A stretch of DNA of 64,000 nucleotides from Hoeflea algicola (lineage in GTDB: Bacteria > Pseudomonadota > Alphaproteobacteria > Rhizobiales > Rhizobiaceae): the NCBI RefSeq assembly GCF_026619415.1, contig NZ_JAOVZR010000001.1:3828501-3892500 (forward strand), in the 5' to 3' direction. Made by a program: the position numbers and the translations under genes. How positions within the stretch are numbered: the first letter of the stretch is position 1; every line of letters starts with the position of its first letter. The notes under the pieces are model-generated. The model made no database searches. It saw nothing but the letters and a program-made list of their open reading frames with translations, and was not told the DNA's origin. Positions 28,231-38,648 of this stretch are shown here, one piece after another.

Positions 28231-29244
28231 ATGGCGCGGATGACAATGATCGAGGCGATCCAGAACGCGCTTGATATTTCCATGGGCAGGGACGAACGCG
28301 TTGTCGTCTTTGGCGAGGATGTCGGCTATTTCGGCGGCGTCTTCCGCTGCACCGCCGGGCTGCAGAAAAAATACGGCAGGTCGCGCTGCTTCGACACGCC
28401 GATCAGCGAACTGGGCATTGTCGGCGCCGCCATCGGCATGGCCGCCTATGGCCTCAAGCCCTGTGTCGAAATCCAGTTTGCCGATTACGTCTACCCGGCT
28501 TACGACCAGATCGTCTCGGAAGCAGCGCGGCTGCGCTACCGCTCGGCCGGCGGCTTCACCTGCCCGCTCGTGGTCCGCATGCCCGCCGGTGGCGGCATTT
28601 ATGGCGGCCAGACCCACAGCCAGAGCCCCGAGGCGCTGTTTACCCATGTCGCCGGCCTCAAGGTGGTGGTGCCATCGACCCCGGCCGATGCCAAGGGTCT
28701 GCTGACTGCGGCCATCGAGGATCCCGATCCGGTGATCTTCCTCGAGCCCAAGCGGATCTACAACGGCCCGTTCGACGGTCACCATGATCGCCCGATCGTG
28801 CCCTGGAAAAAGCATGAAGGTGGCGAGGTTGACGAGAACTATTACAAGACGCCGCTCGGCAAGGCGGCCATCCGCAGGCAGGGCGAGGGACTGACAGTGC
28901 TTGCCTATGGCACCATGGTGCATGTTGCCATGGCCGCCGTCGAAGAGGCAGGGATCGACGCCGAGGTCATCGACTTGCGCACGCTGGTGCCGCTCGACAC
29001 CAAAACGATCATGGAATCGGTCCGCAAGACCGGTCGCTGCGTCATCGTTCACGAGGCTACCCAGACCTCCGGCTTCGGCGCCGAACTGGCTGCCCAGGTC
29101 CAGGCCGAGTGTTTTTATCATCTCGAGGCGCCGATCATGCGCGTGGCCGGCTGGGATACGCCTTATCCGCACTCGCAGGAATGGGATTACTTCCCAGGGC
29201 CCGCGCGGATCATCCGTGCGCTCAACGCTGTGATGGAGGCCTGA
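28231..29244 (+). CDS. bkdA2: Branched-chain 2-oxoacid dehydrogenase E1 beta subunit
   Basis: 337 residues of the transketolase-like E1 beta family. Motifs: VVVFGEDVGYFGGVFRCT, FDTPISELGIVGAAIGMA, EIQFADYVYPAYDQIVSE, MPAGGGIYGGQTHSQSPE and the C-terminal AGWDTPYPHSQEWDYFP. Starts 2 bases after bkdA1. Forms the alpha2-beta2 E1 with it. Confidence 0.95.
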   Translation: MARMTMIEAIQNALDISMGRDERVVVFGEDVGYFGGVFRCTAGLQKKYGRSRCFDTPISELGIVGAAIGMAAYGLKPCVEIQFADYVYPAYDQIVSEAARLRYRSAGGFTCPLVVRMPAGGGIYGGQTHSQSPEALFTHVAGLKVVVPSTPADAKGLLTAAIEDPDPVIFLEPKRIYNGPFDGHHDRPIVPWKKHEGGEVDENYYKTPLGKAAIRRQGEGLTVLAYGTMVHVAMAAVEEAGIDAEVIDLRTLVPLDTKTIMESVRKTGRCVIVHEATQTSGFGAELAAQVQAECFYHLEAPIMRVAGWDTPYPHSQEWDYFPGPARIIRALNAVMEA

Positions 29245-29245
29245 G

Positions 29246-30589
29246 ATGGGAAATTCCGATAACGAGATTTTTGTCATCCGCATGCCCGATGTCGGCGAAG
29301 GTATTGCCGAGGCGGAACTGGTGGAATGGCACGCCCAGCCGGGCGACATGGTCCGCGAAGACGATGTGATCGCCGCGGTGATGACCGACAAGGCCACGGT
29401 TGAGATTCCGTCATCGATCACCGGCAAGGTGATCTGGCTCGGCGGCAAGGTGGGCGACATGATCTCGGTCGGCGCCGATCTGGTCAGGATCTCGCCCGAT
29501 GCTAATGCGCAGATCGAGGCCGCAGCGCCCGAACCCGCGCAGGCTCCCCCGGCCACGCCCGACGCAGCTCCCTCTGACGCACCAGAACCTGCGCCCGAAC
29601 AAAAAAACGCAGCACCGGCCAAACCGGCAACGGATGCCGAAACGCATAGCGCCAAGCCTGCCGCGCCAGCATCGGGCGTACCCGCCCGGCACGTTCAGCC
29701 CCCGCGCCGTGCCGCCGGCGAAAAGCCGCTCGCAAGCCCCGCCATCCGCCGCCGCGCGCTTGAGGCAGGCGTTGATCTCAGGCGCGTATCGGGGTCCGGT
29801 CCGGCCGGTCGCCTTACCCATGCCGATCTCGACGCCTGGCTCGATGCGCCGGAATCGGCGCCGGTCACCGGCGGACGTGTACGCCGCACCGAAGTCACCG
29901 AGATCCCGATCATCGGCCTGCGCCGGGCGATCTCGCGCAAGCTCGGCCAGACCTGGTCGAAGGTGCCGCATATCACCATCGTCGAGGAAATCGACGTTAG
30001 CGCGCTTGAGGAACTGCGCGCCGGCCTGAACGCCGAACGCAAGGAAGGCAAGCCGCGCCTTACCATCCTGCCGTTTTTGGTCCAGGCGCTGGTGCGGGCG
30101 GTCGCAGACCAGCCTGACATGAATGCCCATCATGACGACGAGGCAGGCCAGCTCCGGCAATTCGCCGGCGTTCACGTCGGCATCGCCACCCAGACGCCGC
30201 AGGGGCTGAAGGTACCGGTTGTCCGCCATGCCGAAAGCCGTTCGCTGGATGACACGGCCATCGAGATCGCCCGCGTTGCCGAAGCGGCTCGCGACAACAC
30301 CGCGCTGCGCGATGAGCTGTCCGGCTCGACCATCACCATCACCTCGCTCGGCGCGCTGGGGGCGATTGCCACCACGCCGCTGATCAATGCGCCCGAAACG
30401 GCAATTGTCGGGGTCAACAAGATGGCCATGCGCCCGGTCTGGGATGGCGCCCAGTTCGTTCCGCGCAAGATCATGAATCTGTCGTCAAGCTTCGATCACC
30501 GGGTGATCGATGGATGGGATGCGGCGATATTCGTCAAGCGGCTGAAAACCCTGCTGGAAACCCCGGCGCTGATTTTTGTGGAGGGCTGA
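29246..30589 (+). CDS. bkdB: Branched-chain 2-oxoacid dehydrogenase E2 (dihydrolipoyl acyltransferase)
   Basis: 447 residues. One N-terminal lipoyl domain with the lipoyl lysine in [11 protein letters not shown] (about residue 51), a Pro/Ala-rich linker, an E3-binding domain ([31 protein letters not shown]) and the catalytic domain ending with [17 protein letters not shown], which contains the active-site histidine. It forms the core of the complex and transfers the acyl group to CoA. Confidence 0.95.
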   Translation: MGNSDNEIFVIRMPDVGEGIAEAELVEWHAQPGDMVREDDVIAAVMTDKATVEIPSSITGKVIWLGGKVGDMISVGADLVRISPDANAQIEAAAPEPAQAPPATPDAAPSDAPEPAPEQKNAAPAKPATDAETHSAKPAAPASGVPARHVQPPRRAAGEKPLASPAIRRRALEAGVDLRRVSGSGPAGRLTHADLDAWLDAPESAPVTGGRVRRTEVTEIPIIGLRRAISRKLGQTWSKVPHITIVEEIDVSALEELRAGLNAERKEGKPRLTILPFLVQALVRAVADQPDMNAHHDDEAGQLRQFAGVHVGIATQTPQGLKVPVVRHAESRSLDDTAIEIARVAEAARDNTALRDELSGSTITITSLGALGAIATTPLINAPETAIVGVNKMAMRPVWDGAQFVPRKIMNLSSSFDHRVIDGWDAAIFVKRLKTLLETPALIFVEG

Positions 30590-30590
30590 T

Positions 30591-31988
30591 ATGGCCGAGA
30601 TTGTCTGTAAGCTCCTGATCATCGGCGGCGGTCCCGGCGGTTATGTCACTGCAATCCGTGCGGCCCAGCTCGGCATCGACACGCTGATCGTTGACGAGGG
30701 GCCGCTCGGCGGCACCTGCCTCAATATCGGCTGCATTCCATCGAAGGCGCTGATCCACGCCGGCGAGGAATTCCACAAGCTCACCGAAGCAGCCACCGGT
30801 GGCTCGCCCTTCGGTCTTTCAGCCGCTTCTCCGGCGATCGATCTCGGCAAGACCATGGCCTGGAAAGATGGTATCGTCACCCGGCTTACCGGCGGCGTCG
30901 CCGGGCTGCTCAAGAAAGCCGGAGCCAAGTCGCTCCGCGGCCGCGCCAGCATCCGCGATGGCAAGACCGTGACCGTCGAAACCGATCTCGGTCCGCAAAC
31001 CGTTCATGCCGAGACCATTGTCATCGCCACTGGATCGGAGCCGGTTGAATTGCCGTCGCTGCCCTTTGGCGGCAAGGTGATCTCCTCCACCGGTGCGCTG
31101 GCGCTCACCCAATTGCCTGAAAGCCTGGTCGTCGTTGGCGGCGGCTATATCGGTCTGGAAATCGGTACCGCCTACGCCAAGCTCGGCGTCAAGGTCACCG
31201 TGGTCGAGGCCGCACCGCGGATATTGCCGGTCTGGGACGCGGAACTTACCGGCCCGGTTGCCAAGCGGCTGGCGGCACTCGGTGTCGAAGTCATGACCGG
31301 CGCCAAGGTCACCGGCCTGACGGACGACGGCGAAACCCTGCAGGTCGCCACAGACGACGGGTCCGACATCACGCTTGCTGCCGACAAGATACTGGTCGCG
31401 GTCGGCCGCCGACCGCGCACTCAAGGTTTTGGACTCGAGCAACTGGCCTTGCCGATGGACGGGCCGTTCATCCGCATCGACAACCAGTGCCGCACAGCCA
31501 TGCGTGGTGTTTATGCCATCGGCGATGTCACCGGCGAGCCGATGCTGGCTCACCGCGCCATGGCCCAGGGTGAAATGGTCGCCGATCTGATCGCTGGCCA
31601 ACCCCGTGTCTGGGACAAGCGCGCCATCCCCGCCGTCTGCTTTACCGACCCGGAAATTGTTTCCGTCGGGCTTGGCCCGGATGCCGCCCGCCGCGATGGT
31701 CAGGCCGTGCTGGTCGGAACTTTCCCATTCCGCGCTAATGGCCGTGCCATGTCGCTTGCCCGCGAGGACGGCTTCGTTCGGGTGATCGCGCGCGAAGACA
31801 ATCATGTCGTGCTCGGCATCGAGGCCGTGGGCGCCGGTGTCGCCGAATTCGCCAGCGCTTTTTCTCTGGCCATCGAAATGGGCGTCCGGCTCGAGGATAT
31901 CGCCGATACCATCCATGCCCATCCGACCATGGGCGAGGCGATCCAGGAATCCGCACTTGCAGCCCTTGGTCGCGGGTTGCATTTGTAA
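30591..31988 (+). CDS. lpdV: Dihydrolipoyl dehydrogenase (E3) of the branched-chain complex
   Basis: 465 residues from ATG 30591. FAD motif [19 protein letters not shown], redox-active disulfide [18 protein letters not shown] site [39 protein letters not shown], and the C-terminal active-site [15 protein letters not shown]. Last gene of the bkd operon, one base gap after bkdB. It reoxidises the E2 lipoamide. Confidence 0.95.
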   Translation: MAEIVCKLLIIGGGPGGYVTAIRAAQLGIDTLIVDEGPLGGTCLNIGCIPSKALIHAGEEFHKLTEAATGGSPFGLSAASPAIDLGKTMAWKDGIVTRLTGGVAGLLKKAGAKSLRGRASIRDGKTVTVETDLGPQTVHAETIVIATGSEPVELPSLPFGGKVISSTGALALTQLPESLVVVGGGYIGLEIGTAYAKLGVKVTVVEAAPRILPVWDAELTGPVAKRLAALGVEVMTGAKVTGLTDDGETLQVATDDGSDITLAADKILVAVGRRPRTQGFGLEQLALPMDGPFIRIDNQCRTAMRGVYAIGDVTGEPMLAHRAMAQGEMVADLIAGQPRVWDKRAIPAVCFTDPEIVSVGLGPDAARRDGQAVLVGTFPFRANGRAMSLAREDGFVRVIAREDNHVVLGIEAVGAGVAEFASAFSLAIEMGVRLEDIADTIHAHPTMGEAIQESALAALGRGLHL

Positions 31989-32032
31989 GGCGCCCAGGGG
32001 TTGGTTGCACGGTCAGGTGGAACCGCTTCCAT

Positions 32033-32054
32033 CTGTTTCAGCCGAGTGAAACAG
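32033..32054 (+). terminator. Hairpin after the bkd operon
   Basis: Inverted repeat CTGTTTCA (32033-32040) and TGAAACAG (32047-32054) with a 6-base loop, followed by GGTTTCT, 45 bases after the lpdV stop. Probable terminator in the roughly 285-base gap before the peptide transporter operon; the rest of that gap shows nothing definite. Confidence 0.5.
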
Positions 32055-32272
32055 GGTTTCTATCCGCTACGCACTTTTGCTCCCGGTTTCCACCACTTGA
32101 CCTTGAATGCGGTCCGGCTTGCCGCTGCCCGAGACGCGGGTTTCCCCACCGGAAGCTTTGCTTGACAGTCATGCCCCCCTGTGTGCTGATTATGTCTTCG
32201 GCTGGTATGGGACGGAACGAACCGCCCCGGTCCAGCGTCGCGAATTAGGGAACAATTTCAACAGGGAGAGTT

Positions 32273-33871
32273 ATGGTGAGACACGTTCAGAAATTCGTGG
32301 CGGTTGCGCTGATGTGCACAGCGGCCGCTTTCACGCCAGTCACCGCGCAAGCTGAAACGCCGGCCGACACGCTGATACAAGCCTGGGCCATTGATGACAT
32401 CATCACCCTCGATCCGGCTGAAGTGTTCGAATTCAGCGCCTCCGAGATCCTTGGCAACTCCTATCAGGGTCTGGTTGGCTACAACGTCAAGGACGTATCT
32501 GAAATCTTTGGCGTTATCGCCGAGAAATGGGAAATCTCCGAGGACGGCAAGACCTTCTCCTTCACCATTCGCCCGGACATGAAATTCGCCTCCGGCAACC
32601 CGATCACCGCCGATGACGCGGTCTATACGCTGCAACGGGTGATCAAGCTCGACAAGTCACCGGCCTTCATCCTCAGCCAGTTCGGCTTCACGCCCGACAA
32701 TGTCGATGCGATGATCCGCAAGACCGGCGACATGAGTTTCGAATTCGAGATGGACAAGCCCTACGCGCCGACGCTGGTGCTGTATTGCCTGACCGCGACG
32801 GTCGGCTTCATCGTCGACAAGGAACTGGTGACCAGCCACGAAGTTGACGGCGATTTCGGCTACAACTGGCTCAAGACCAACTACGCCGGTTCCGGCGCCT
32901 TCACCATTCGCGACTGGCGCGCCAACGAAGCAGTGGTGCTTGAGCGCAACGACAATTATTCCGGAAAAGCACCGCCGATGGCCCGTGCTATCTACCGTCA
33001 CATTCCCGAAACCGCGACCCAGCGCCTGTTGCTGGAAAAGGGCGACATCGACATTGCCCGCAATGTCAGCGCCGAGGAAATTTCGGCAATGTCGACCAAT
33101 GCCGACATCGTAATCGAAGATGGCGTCAAGGGATCGATCTACTATCTCGGTCTCAACCAGAAGAACGAGAACCTGGCCAAGCCCGAGGTTCGCCAGGCGA
33201 TGAAATATCTGGTCGATTACGCGACCATCGCCGACACCATCATGAAGGGCAAGGTGATCCCGCATCAGGCCTTCCTGCCACGCGGCTTCCTTGGCGCACT
33301 CGAGGACACCCCGTTCTCGCTCAGTGTCGACAAGGCCAAGGAACTGCTGGCCGAAGCCGGCCTGCCGGATGGCTTCACCGTCACCATGGACACCCGCAAC
33401 ACCAACGAAATCACCGCCATGGGCCAGGCCATTCAGCAGACCATGGCCATGGCCGGCATCAAGATGGAATTGATCCCGGGTGATGGTCAGCAGACGCTTA
33501 CCAAGTATCGTGCCCGCAACCACGACATCTATATCGGCCGCTGGGGCCCGGACTATCAGGATCCGCATACCAATGCCGATACCTTTGCCCGTAACCCCGA
33601 CAACTCCGATGACGCGGCCTCCAAGCCGCTGGCCTGGCGCAATGCCTGGGATATCCCGGAAATGACAGCCAAGGCCGATGCCGCCGTGCTCGAAGCCGAT
33701 GCTGGCAAACGCGCGCAGATGTATGTCGACCTGCAGACAGAGCACCAGCAGACATCGCCGTTTGTCATCATGTTCCAGGAGATCGAGGTTCTCGCCCGAC
33801 GCAAGAATGTCGAAGGTTTTGTCGTTGGACCGTCGTTTAACGACAACTCCTTCAAGGCGGTGACCAAGTAG
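32273..33871 (+). CDS. Peptide ABC transporter, periplasmic substrate-binding protein
   Basis: 532 residues with a Sec signal peptide (KFVAVALMCTAAAF..., cleavage likely after VTAQA near residue 27). SBP_bac_5 family: ITLDPAEVFEFSASEIL, EKWEISEDGKTFSFTIRPD, GSGAFTIRDW, and VRQAMKYLVDYATIADTIMKG. The family binds di- or oligopeptides or other ligands. RBS AGGGAGAG. Heads the operon of two permeases, two ATPases and an M19 dipeptidase, which points to dipeptide uptake. Confidence 0.92.
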   Translation: MVRHVQKFVAVALMCTAAAFTPVTAQAETPADTLIQAWAIDDIITLDPAEVFEFSASEILGNSYQGLVGYNVKDVSEIFGVIAEKWEISEDGKTFSFTIRPDMKFASGNPITADDAVYTLQRVIKLDKSPAFILSQFGFTPDNVDAMIRKTGDMSFEFEMDKPYAPTLVLYCLTATVGFIVDKELVTSHEVDGDFGYNWLKTNYAGSGAFTIRDWRANEAVVLERNDNYSGKAPPMARAIYRHIPETATQRLLLEKGDIDIARNVSAEEISAMSTNADIVIEDGVKGSIYYLGLNQKNENLAKPEVRQAMKYLVDYATIADTIMKGKVIPHQAFLPRGFLGALEDTPFSLSVDKAKELLAEAGLPDGFTVTMDTRNTNEITAMGQAIQQTMAMAGIKMELIPGDGQQTLTKYRARNHDIYIGRWGPDYQDPHTNADTFARNPDNSDDAASKPLAWRNAWDIPEMTAKADAAVLEADAGKRAQMYVDLQTEHQQTSPFVIMFQEIEVLARRKNVEGFVVGPSFNDNSFKAVTK

Positions 33872-34936
33872 TTGACCGCTCTGTCTGACTCATCGGAAGG
33901 GCGCCGCAGCGCCCTTCCGGCCGTTCTCGGCAAGGCCATGCGGCTGGCAGCGACCGTGGCGTTCACGATCCTTGGCCTGTTGGTTGTTACCTTCCTGATC
34001 GGCCGGGTGGTTCCCGTTGATCCGGTGCTTGCCGTGGTCGGCGACCGCGCCTCGCAATCGACCTACGACAAGGCCTTTGTCGAACTCGGACTTGATCAGC
34101 CGCTCTATGTGCAGTTCGCGCTCTATGTCGAAAAAGCCGTAACCGGCGATTTCGGTGAGAGCTTTCTGACCAAGAAGCCGATCATCGATGATATCGCCCG
34201 GGCCTTTCCCGCCACCCTGGAACTCGCCACGGTGGGGATCATCATCGGCACCCTTTTCGGCGTGCCGGTTGGCGTCTGGGCGGCGGTGCGGCAGGGCAAA
34301 CTGGCAGATCAGGTGGTGCGGATTTTGGGCCTGATCGGCTATTCGGCGCCGATCTTCTGGCTCGGCCTGGTCGGACTTTTGATATTTTACGCCAAGTGGG
34401 GCCTCGTCGCCGGTCCCGGGCGCATCGACATTTCCTATGAATATGCCTTTACCCCGACCACCGGACTGTTTCTGCTCGACACCGCCATGCAGGGCCAGTG
34501 GGATGCGTTTCGCAATGTGGTTTCCCACATCGCCCTGCCGGCAGCGCTGCTGGGCTATTATTCGATGGCCTATATCGCCCGCATGACCCGCAGCTTCATG
34601 CTCAACGAATTGGCGCAGGAATACATCGTCACCGCCCGGGTCAAGGGCGTGGCTGAATGGCGCATCATCTGGGTGCATGCGCTCAGGAATGCCGCCGTGC
34701 CGCTAGTCACCGTGATTACGCTGTCCTATGCCGGCCTGCTGGAGGGCTCGGTCCTGACCGAAACCGTGTTTGCCTGGCCGGGTCTGGGGCAGTATCTCAC
34801 CAATTCCCTGCAGAACGCCGATATGAACGCAGTGCTTGGTGGCACCCTGCTGATAGGCATCATTTTTGTCGGCCTCAACCTGTTGTCTGATTTTCTCTAC
34901 ACCCTGCTCGATCCCCGGGTCAGGAGGCGCACATGA
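33872..34936 (+). CDS. Peptide ABC transporter permease (DppB-like)
   Basis: 354 residues from a TTG directly after the binding-protein stop; an in-frame ATG at 33938 is an alternative start. Six hydrophobic segments and the permease EAA loop EYIVTARVKGVAEWRIIWVHALRNA (here in two parts, EYIVTARVKGVAEW and RIIWVHALRNA). N-terminal VTFLIGRVVPVDPVLAVVGD is typical of DppB-type subunits. Confidence 0.9.
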   Translation: MTALSDSSEGRRSALPAVLGKAMRLAATVAFTILGLLVVTFLIGRVVPVDPVLAVVGDRASQSTYDKAFVELGLDQPLYVQFALYVEKAVTGDFGESFLTKKPIIDDIARAFPATLELATVGIIIGTLFGVPVGVWAAVRQGKLADQVVRILGLIGYSAPIFWLGLVGLLIFYAKWGLVAGPGRIDISYEYAFTPTTGLFLLDTAMQGQWDAFRNVVSHIALPAALLGYYSMAYIARMTRSFMLNELAQEYIVTARVKGVAEWRIIWVHALRNAAVPLVTVITLSYAGLLEGSVLTETVFAWPGLGQYLTNSLQNADMNAVLGGTLLIGIIFVGLNLLSDFLYTLLDPRVRRRT

Positions 34937-35856
34937 CCGCCACACCTGAACGCGAAGGCTTCAGAGAATGGCTGCTGAGCGAGCAGCCGGCTTCGCGCGG
35001 CCAGGCCCGCATCGGTCAGGCCTGGCGCACTTGGCTTGCTTTCCGCTCAAACCGGCTCGGCATGGTCGGGCTGACCATTGTCGTGCTGCTGGTGCTGATC
35101 GCCATCTTCGCCGATGTCATCGCCCCTTTTGACCCGGTTCTCGGAGGAGATCTGCGCACGGCACGGCTGCTGCCGCCATCAATGGTTCATCTGATGGGCA
35201 CCGATGATCTTGCCCGTGATATTTTCAGCCGCGTCGTTCACGGCGCCCGGCTGACGCTGATGGTGGTGGCGCTGGTGGCGATCATCGCCACGCCGATCGG
35301 GCTTCTGGTCGGCACCACTTCAGGCTATTATGGCGGCTGGCTCGACACCGTGCTGATGCGGATCACCGACATTTTTCTGGCCTTTCCACGGCTGATCCTG
35401 GCGCTGGCCTTTGTCGCAGCGCTGGGGCCGGGCATCGAAAATGCCATCATCGCCATCGCAATCACCTCCTGGCCGCCCTACGCGCGCCTTGCCCGCGCCG
35501 AAACCCTGACCATCCGCAATGCCGAGCACATCGACGCCATCCGGCTGCAGGGTGCCTCCTCGCTGCGCATCATCTGGGGCCATGTAACGCCCCTATGCCT
35601 GTCGTCGGTGATCATCCGCGTTACCCTCGACATGGCCGGCATCATCCTCACCGCTGCAGGCCTTGGTTTTCTCGGCCTTGGCGCCCAGCCGCCGCAGCCC
35701 GAATGGGGCGCGATGATTGCCGGCGGACGCCGCTTCCTCATCGATTATTGGTGGGTGGCAACCATGCCCGGTATCGCCATTTTCGTGGTTTCGCTGGGGT
35801 TCAATCTGCTCGGCGATGGTCTCCGCGACGTGCTTGATCCGAAGGCTGCCAAATGA
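34933..35856 (+). CDS. Peptide ABC transporter permease (DppC-like)
   Basis: 307 residues. N-terminal cytoplasmic part then NRLGMVGLTIVVLLVLIAIF, LMGTDDLARDIFSRVVHGAR (OppC N-terminal signature), and EAA loop with HIDAIRLQGASSLRIIWGHV. Overlaps the previous permease by 4 bases and the first ATPase gene by 4. Inner-membrane subunit pairing with DppB-like. Confidence 0.92.
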   Translation: MTATPEREGFREWLLSEQPASRGQARIGQAWRTWLAFRSNRLGMVGLTIVVLLVLIAIFADVIAPFDPVLGGDLRTARLLPPSMVHLMGTDDLARDIFSRVVHGARLTLMVVALVAIIATPIGLLVGTTSGYYGGWLDTVLMRITDIFLAFPRLILALAFVAALGPGIENAIIAIAITSWPPYARLARAETLTIRNAEHIDAIRLQGASSLRIIWGHVTPLCLSSVIIRVTLDMAGIILTAAGLGFLGLGAQPPQPEWGAMIAGGRRFLIDYWWVATMPGIAIFVVSLGFNLLGDGLRDVLDPKAAK

Positions 35857-36686
35857 GCCCGCTGCTGACGGTCGAGAACCTGCGGATTTCGTTTCCCTCG
35901 CGGCAAGGTCCGGTGGAAGTGGTCCGTGGTGTCAGCTTCAGTCTCGGCCGTGAACGGCTCGGCATTGTCGGCGAAAGCGGCTCCGGCAAGTCCCAGACCG
36001 GTCGCGCGATCCTGGGTCTGACGCCCGCCACCGGCACAGCCACGGCCGACAAGCTCGAATTCGACGGCATTGACCTGCGCCAAGCCGATGCCATGCAATG
36101 GCGGGCCTTGCGCGGGGCGCGGATGTCGATGGTCATGCAGGATCCGAAATTCTCGCTCAATCCGGTGATGACCATCGGCAAGCAGATAATGGAAGCGGTC
36201 AAGCTGCATGGCGGCCGCTCCGAGGCGCGCGACAAATCCGTGGCCATGCTCGAGGCGGTGCAGATCCGTGATCCCGAGCGGGTGATGGCCGCCTATCCGC
36301 ACGAGCTTTCCGGCGGCATGGGGCAGCGCGCGATGATCGCCATGATGCTGGTCACCGAGCCGGATCTGCTGATTGCCGACGAACCCACCTCGGCGCTGGA
36401 TGTTACCGTCCAGATCGAAGTGCTGCGGATTCTCGACCGGCTGGTCAGCGAGCGCGGCATGGGGCTGATCTTCATCAGCCATGACCTGCAACTGGTTTCG
36501 ACCTTTTGTGATCGGGTGCTGGTGATGTATGCCGGTCAGGTGGTCGAGGAACTCGACGCCAGCAAGCTCGGTGAGGCCCGCCATCCCTATACCCAGGGCC
36601 TGCTCAACTGCCTGCCCAAAATTGCCGGCGATCAACGGCCGTTGCCGGTGCTGGCGCGCGATGCCGCCTGGCTGAACGAAGGGTGA
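35853..36686 (+). CDS. Peptide ABC transporter ATP-binding protein (DppD-like, short)
   Basis: 277 residues. Walker A GESGSGKSQTGRA, signature LSGGMGQRAMIAM, Walker B LLIADEPTSALD, switch histidine ISHDL. It ends soon after RHPYTQGLLNCLP, so it lacks most of the 40-50 residue C-terminal extension, often with cysteines, seen in DppD/OppD. Confidence 0.9.
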   Translation: MSPLLTVENLRISFPSRQGPVEVVRGVSFSLGRERLGIVGESGSGKSQTGRAILGLTPATGTATADKLEFDGIDLRQADAMQWRALRGARMSMVMQDPKFSLNPVMTIGKQIMEAVKLHGGRSEARDKSVAMLEAVQIRDPERVMAAYPHELSGGMGQRAMIAMMLVTEPDLLIADEPTSALDVTVQIEVLRILDRLVSERGMGLIFISHDLQLVSTFCDRVLVMYAGQVVEELDASKLGEARHPYTQGLLNCLPKIAGDQRPLPVLARDAAWLNEG

Positions 36687-36690
36687 TGCG

Positions 36691-37458
36691 GTGCTGCTGG
36701 AAATAGAAAATCTTGAAGTCACATTTGGCGGCGCCGACCGCCTGGTGCATGCGTTGCGCGGCGTCTCTATTTCCGTCGAGGAAGAAGAAAGCTTCGGCAT
36801 TGTCGGCGAAAGCGGGTCAGGAAAATCGACCGTGCTGCGCGCCATTTGCGGTCTGGCGCCGGTCACCGGCGGGCGCATTCTAATTGACGGCAAGCCGCTG
36901 ACCCAACCTCGCGATGCTGATTTTTACCGCCGCGTGCAAATGGTGTTTCAAGATCCCTACGCCTCGCTGCACCCGCGCCATACCATTGACCGGGTGCTTT
37001 CCGAGCCGTTGGCCATTCACGACTTCGACCGGCGCGAGCAGCGCGTCGAGCAGGCGCTTGACGATGTCGGCCTTGGGGCTGGATTCCGCTTTCGCTATCC
37101 GCATCAGCTTTCCGGTGGCCAACGCCAGCGTGTCGCTATCGCCCGGGCGCTGATTCTGGAGCCGAAGGTGATCCTGCTCGACGAGCCGACCTCGGCACTC
37201 GACGCCTCGATTCAAGCCGAGGTGCTCAACCTGCTCGATCGCCTGCGCGCCGAGCGCGGTCTGACCTATGTGCTGGTCAGCCATGATCTGGCGGTGGTCT
37301 CGCATATGTGCGATCGTCTTGTGGTGATGCAGGGCGGCGAGGTGGTCGAGGAACTGACCCGGGAGCAGCTGCAGGCGCACGCCACCAAAGACGATTACAC
37401 ACGCAATCTACTGACAGCCAGCGAGGGGTTTACCCGCGACCCCGCCCGGCAAAACTGA
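36691..37458 (+). CDS. Peptide ABC transporter ATP-binding protein (DppF-like, short)
   Basis: 255 residues from GTG 36691, 4 bases after the first ATPase stop. Walker A GESGSGKSTVLRA, LSGGQRQRVAIARAL signature, Walker B VILLDEPTSALD, VLVSHDLAVV. Shorter than typical DppF (about 320), lacking the C-terminal oligopeptide-specific extension. Confidence 0.9.
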   Translation: MLLEIENLEVTFGGADRLVHALRGVSISVEEEESFGIVGESGSGKSTVLRAICGLAPVTGGRILIDGKPLTQPRDADFYRRVQMVFQDPYASLHPRHTIDRVLSEPLAIHDFDRREQRVEQALDDVGLGAGFRFRYPHQLSGGQRQRVAIARALILEPKVILLDEPTSALDASIQAEVLNLLDRLRAERGLTYVLVSHDLAVVSHMCDRLVVMQGGEVVEELTREQLQAHATKDDYTRNLLTASEGFTRDPARQN

Positions 37459-37470
37459 ACGGAGCCACCC

Positions 37471-38544
37471 ATGTCCCCCATGCCCAATGTGCCCTTCATC
37501 GATGGTCACAATGATTTTCTCTTGCGCCTGCTGCGAACGCCGGAACAGCGCGAGGAATTATGGCTTGGAGCCGGTGAGGAGGGCCATCTCGACCTGCCGC
37601 GAATGCAGAAGGCGGGCTTTGCTGGCGGCTTTTTCGCAATTTACATTCCTTCTCCACCGGAAGCGGACGCGCCCGATTATGAGGCGATGATGGACGCCCC
37701 GCCCTATGATCTGCCGCTGCCTGGCCTGATGACAGCAAGCGAAACCCAGCATATCGCGCTGGCCATGGCAGGCCACCTGATGTGGATGGAGCGCGCCGCT
37801 GCCGGCGCCCTGAAGATCTGCCGCACCACCGCCGATCTGCATGCCTGCATGGCCGACGGCACCATTGCGGCAATCATGCACATGGAGGGCGCGGAAGCCA
37901 TCGGCGCGGATCTCGATGCGCTCTACGCGTTCCATGTCATGGGGTTGAGATCGCTCGGCCCGGTGTGGAGCCGGCCGACAATCTTCGGCCACGGCGTGCC
38001 GTTCCGCTTTCCGGGCGACCCCGACACCGGGCCGGGCCTGACCGATGCCGGCAAGCAGCTGGTCAAGGCCTGCAACGAGCTCAGGATCATGATCGATCTG
38101 TCGCATCTCAATGAAAAGGGCTTTGACGACGTCGCCCGGCTCTCGGATGCGCCGCTGGTCGCCACCCATTCCAACGCCCATGCGGTCACGCCCTCGACCC
38201 GTAATCTCACCGACCGTCAGCTTGCGATGATCCGCGAGAGTGGCGGCATGGTGGGGCTCAACTACGCCACCCTGTTCCTGCGCGAGGATGGCCGCAAGGC
38301 AACCGATTGCGGCTGGGACCCGGTGATGCGCCATCTCGATCATCTGGTCGACAAGCTCGGCGAAGACCATGTCGGTTTTGGCTCCGATTTCGACGGCGCC
38401 GAACTCCCCGATGTGATCGGCGACGTCACCGGCGTCCAGGCACTGATCGGGCAGATGCGGGAGCGGCAATATGGCGAAGAGTTGATCGAGAAGATCGCCC
38501 GGAAGAACTGGGTAGCGCTGCTGGAGCGGACCTGGGGGGTGTGA
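37471..38544 (+). CDS. Membrane dipeptidase (renal dipeptidase, peptidase M19 family)
   Basis: 357 residues. Metal-binding motifs of M19: FIDGHNDFLLRLL (HxD), MEGAEAIGADLDAL with the bridging glutamate, DLSHLNEKGF and ATHSNAHAVTPSTRNLTD (histidines), and VGFGSDFDGA (aspartate). Zinc dipeptidases of this family hydrolyse L-L and L-D dipeptides. No signal peptide is seen, so it is likely cytoplasmic, acting on dipeptides imported by the ABC transporter encoded just upstream (12-base gap). GGAGCC ribosome site. Confidence 0.92.
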   Translation: MSPMPNVPFIDGHNDFLLRLLRTPEQREELWLGAGEEGHLDLPRMQKAGFAGGFFAIYIPSPPEADAPDYEAMMDAPPYDLPLPGLMTASETQHIALAMAGHLMWMERAAAGALKICRTTADLHACMADGTIAAIMHMEGAEAIGADLDALYAFHVMGLRSLGPVWSRPTIFGHGVPFRFPGDPDTGPGLTDAGKQLVKACNELRIMIDLSHLNEKGFDDVARLSDAPLVATHSNAHAVTPSTRNLTDRQLAMIRESGGMVGLNYATLFLREDGRKATDCGWDPVMRHLDHLVDKLGEDHVGFGSDFDGAELPDVIGDVTGVQALIGQMRERQYGEELIEKIARKNWVALLERTWGV

Positions 38545-38581
38545 CGCTGCCCGGTGTGCTTGACAGCACCCCTTATCCGTC

Positions 38582-38633
38582 TACGGGCGTTCACGGAACG
38601 CCCGTATCCACCTTCTCCCACAAGGGGAGAAGG
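38582..38633. repeat. Two adjacent hairpins (rhizobial intergenic palindrome)
   Basis: First hairpin TACGGGCGTTC (38582-38592) and GAACGCCCGTA (38596-38606) with a 3-base loop. Second, CCTTCTCC (38611-38618) and GGAGAAGG (38626-38633). The CTTCTCCC...GGGAGAAGG type is a dispersed palindromic element common in rhizobial intergenic regions; a related imperfect copy lies at 43003-43025. It separates the convergent dipeptidase and methylmalonyl-CoA mutase genes and could terminate both. Confidence 0.65.
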
Positions 38634-38648
38634 AAGGTGGCTTGCTCC

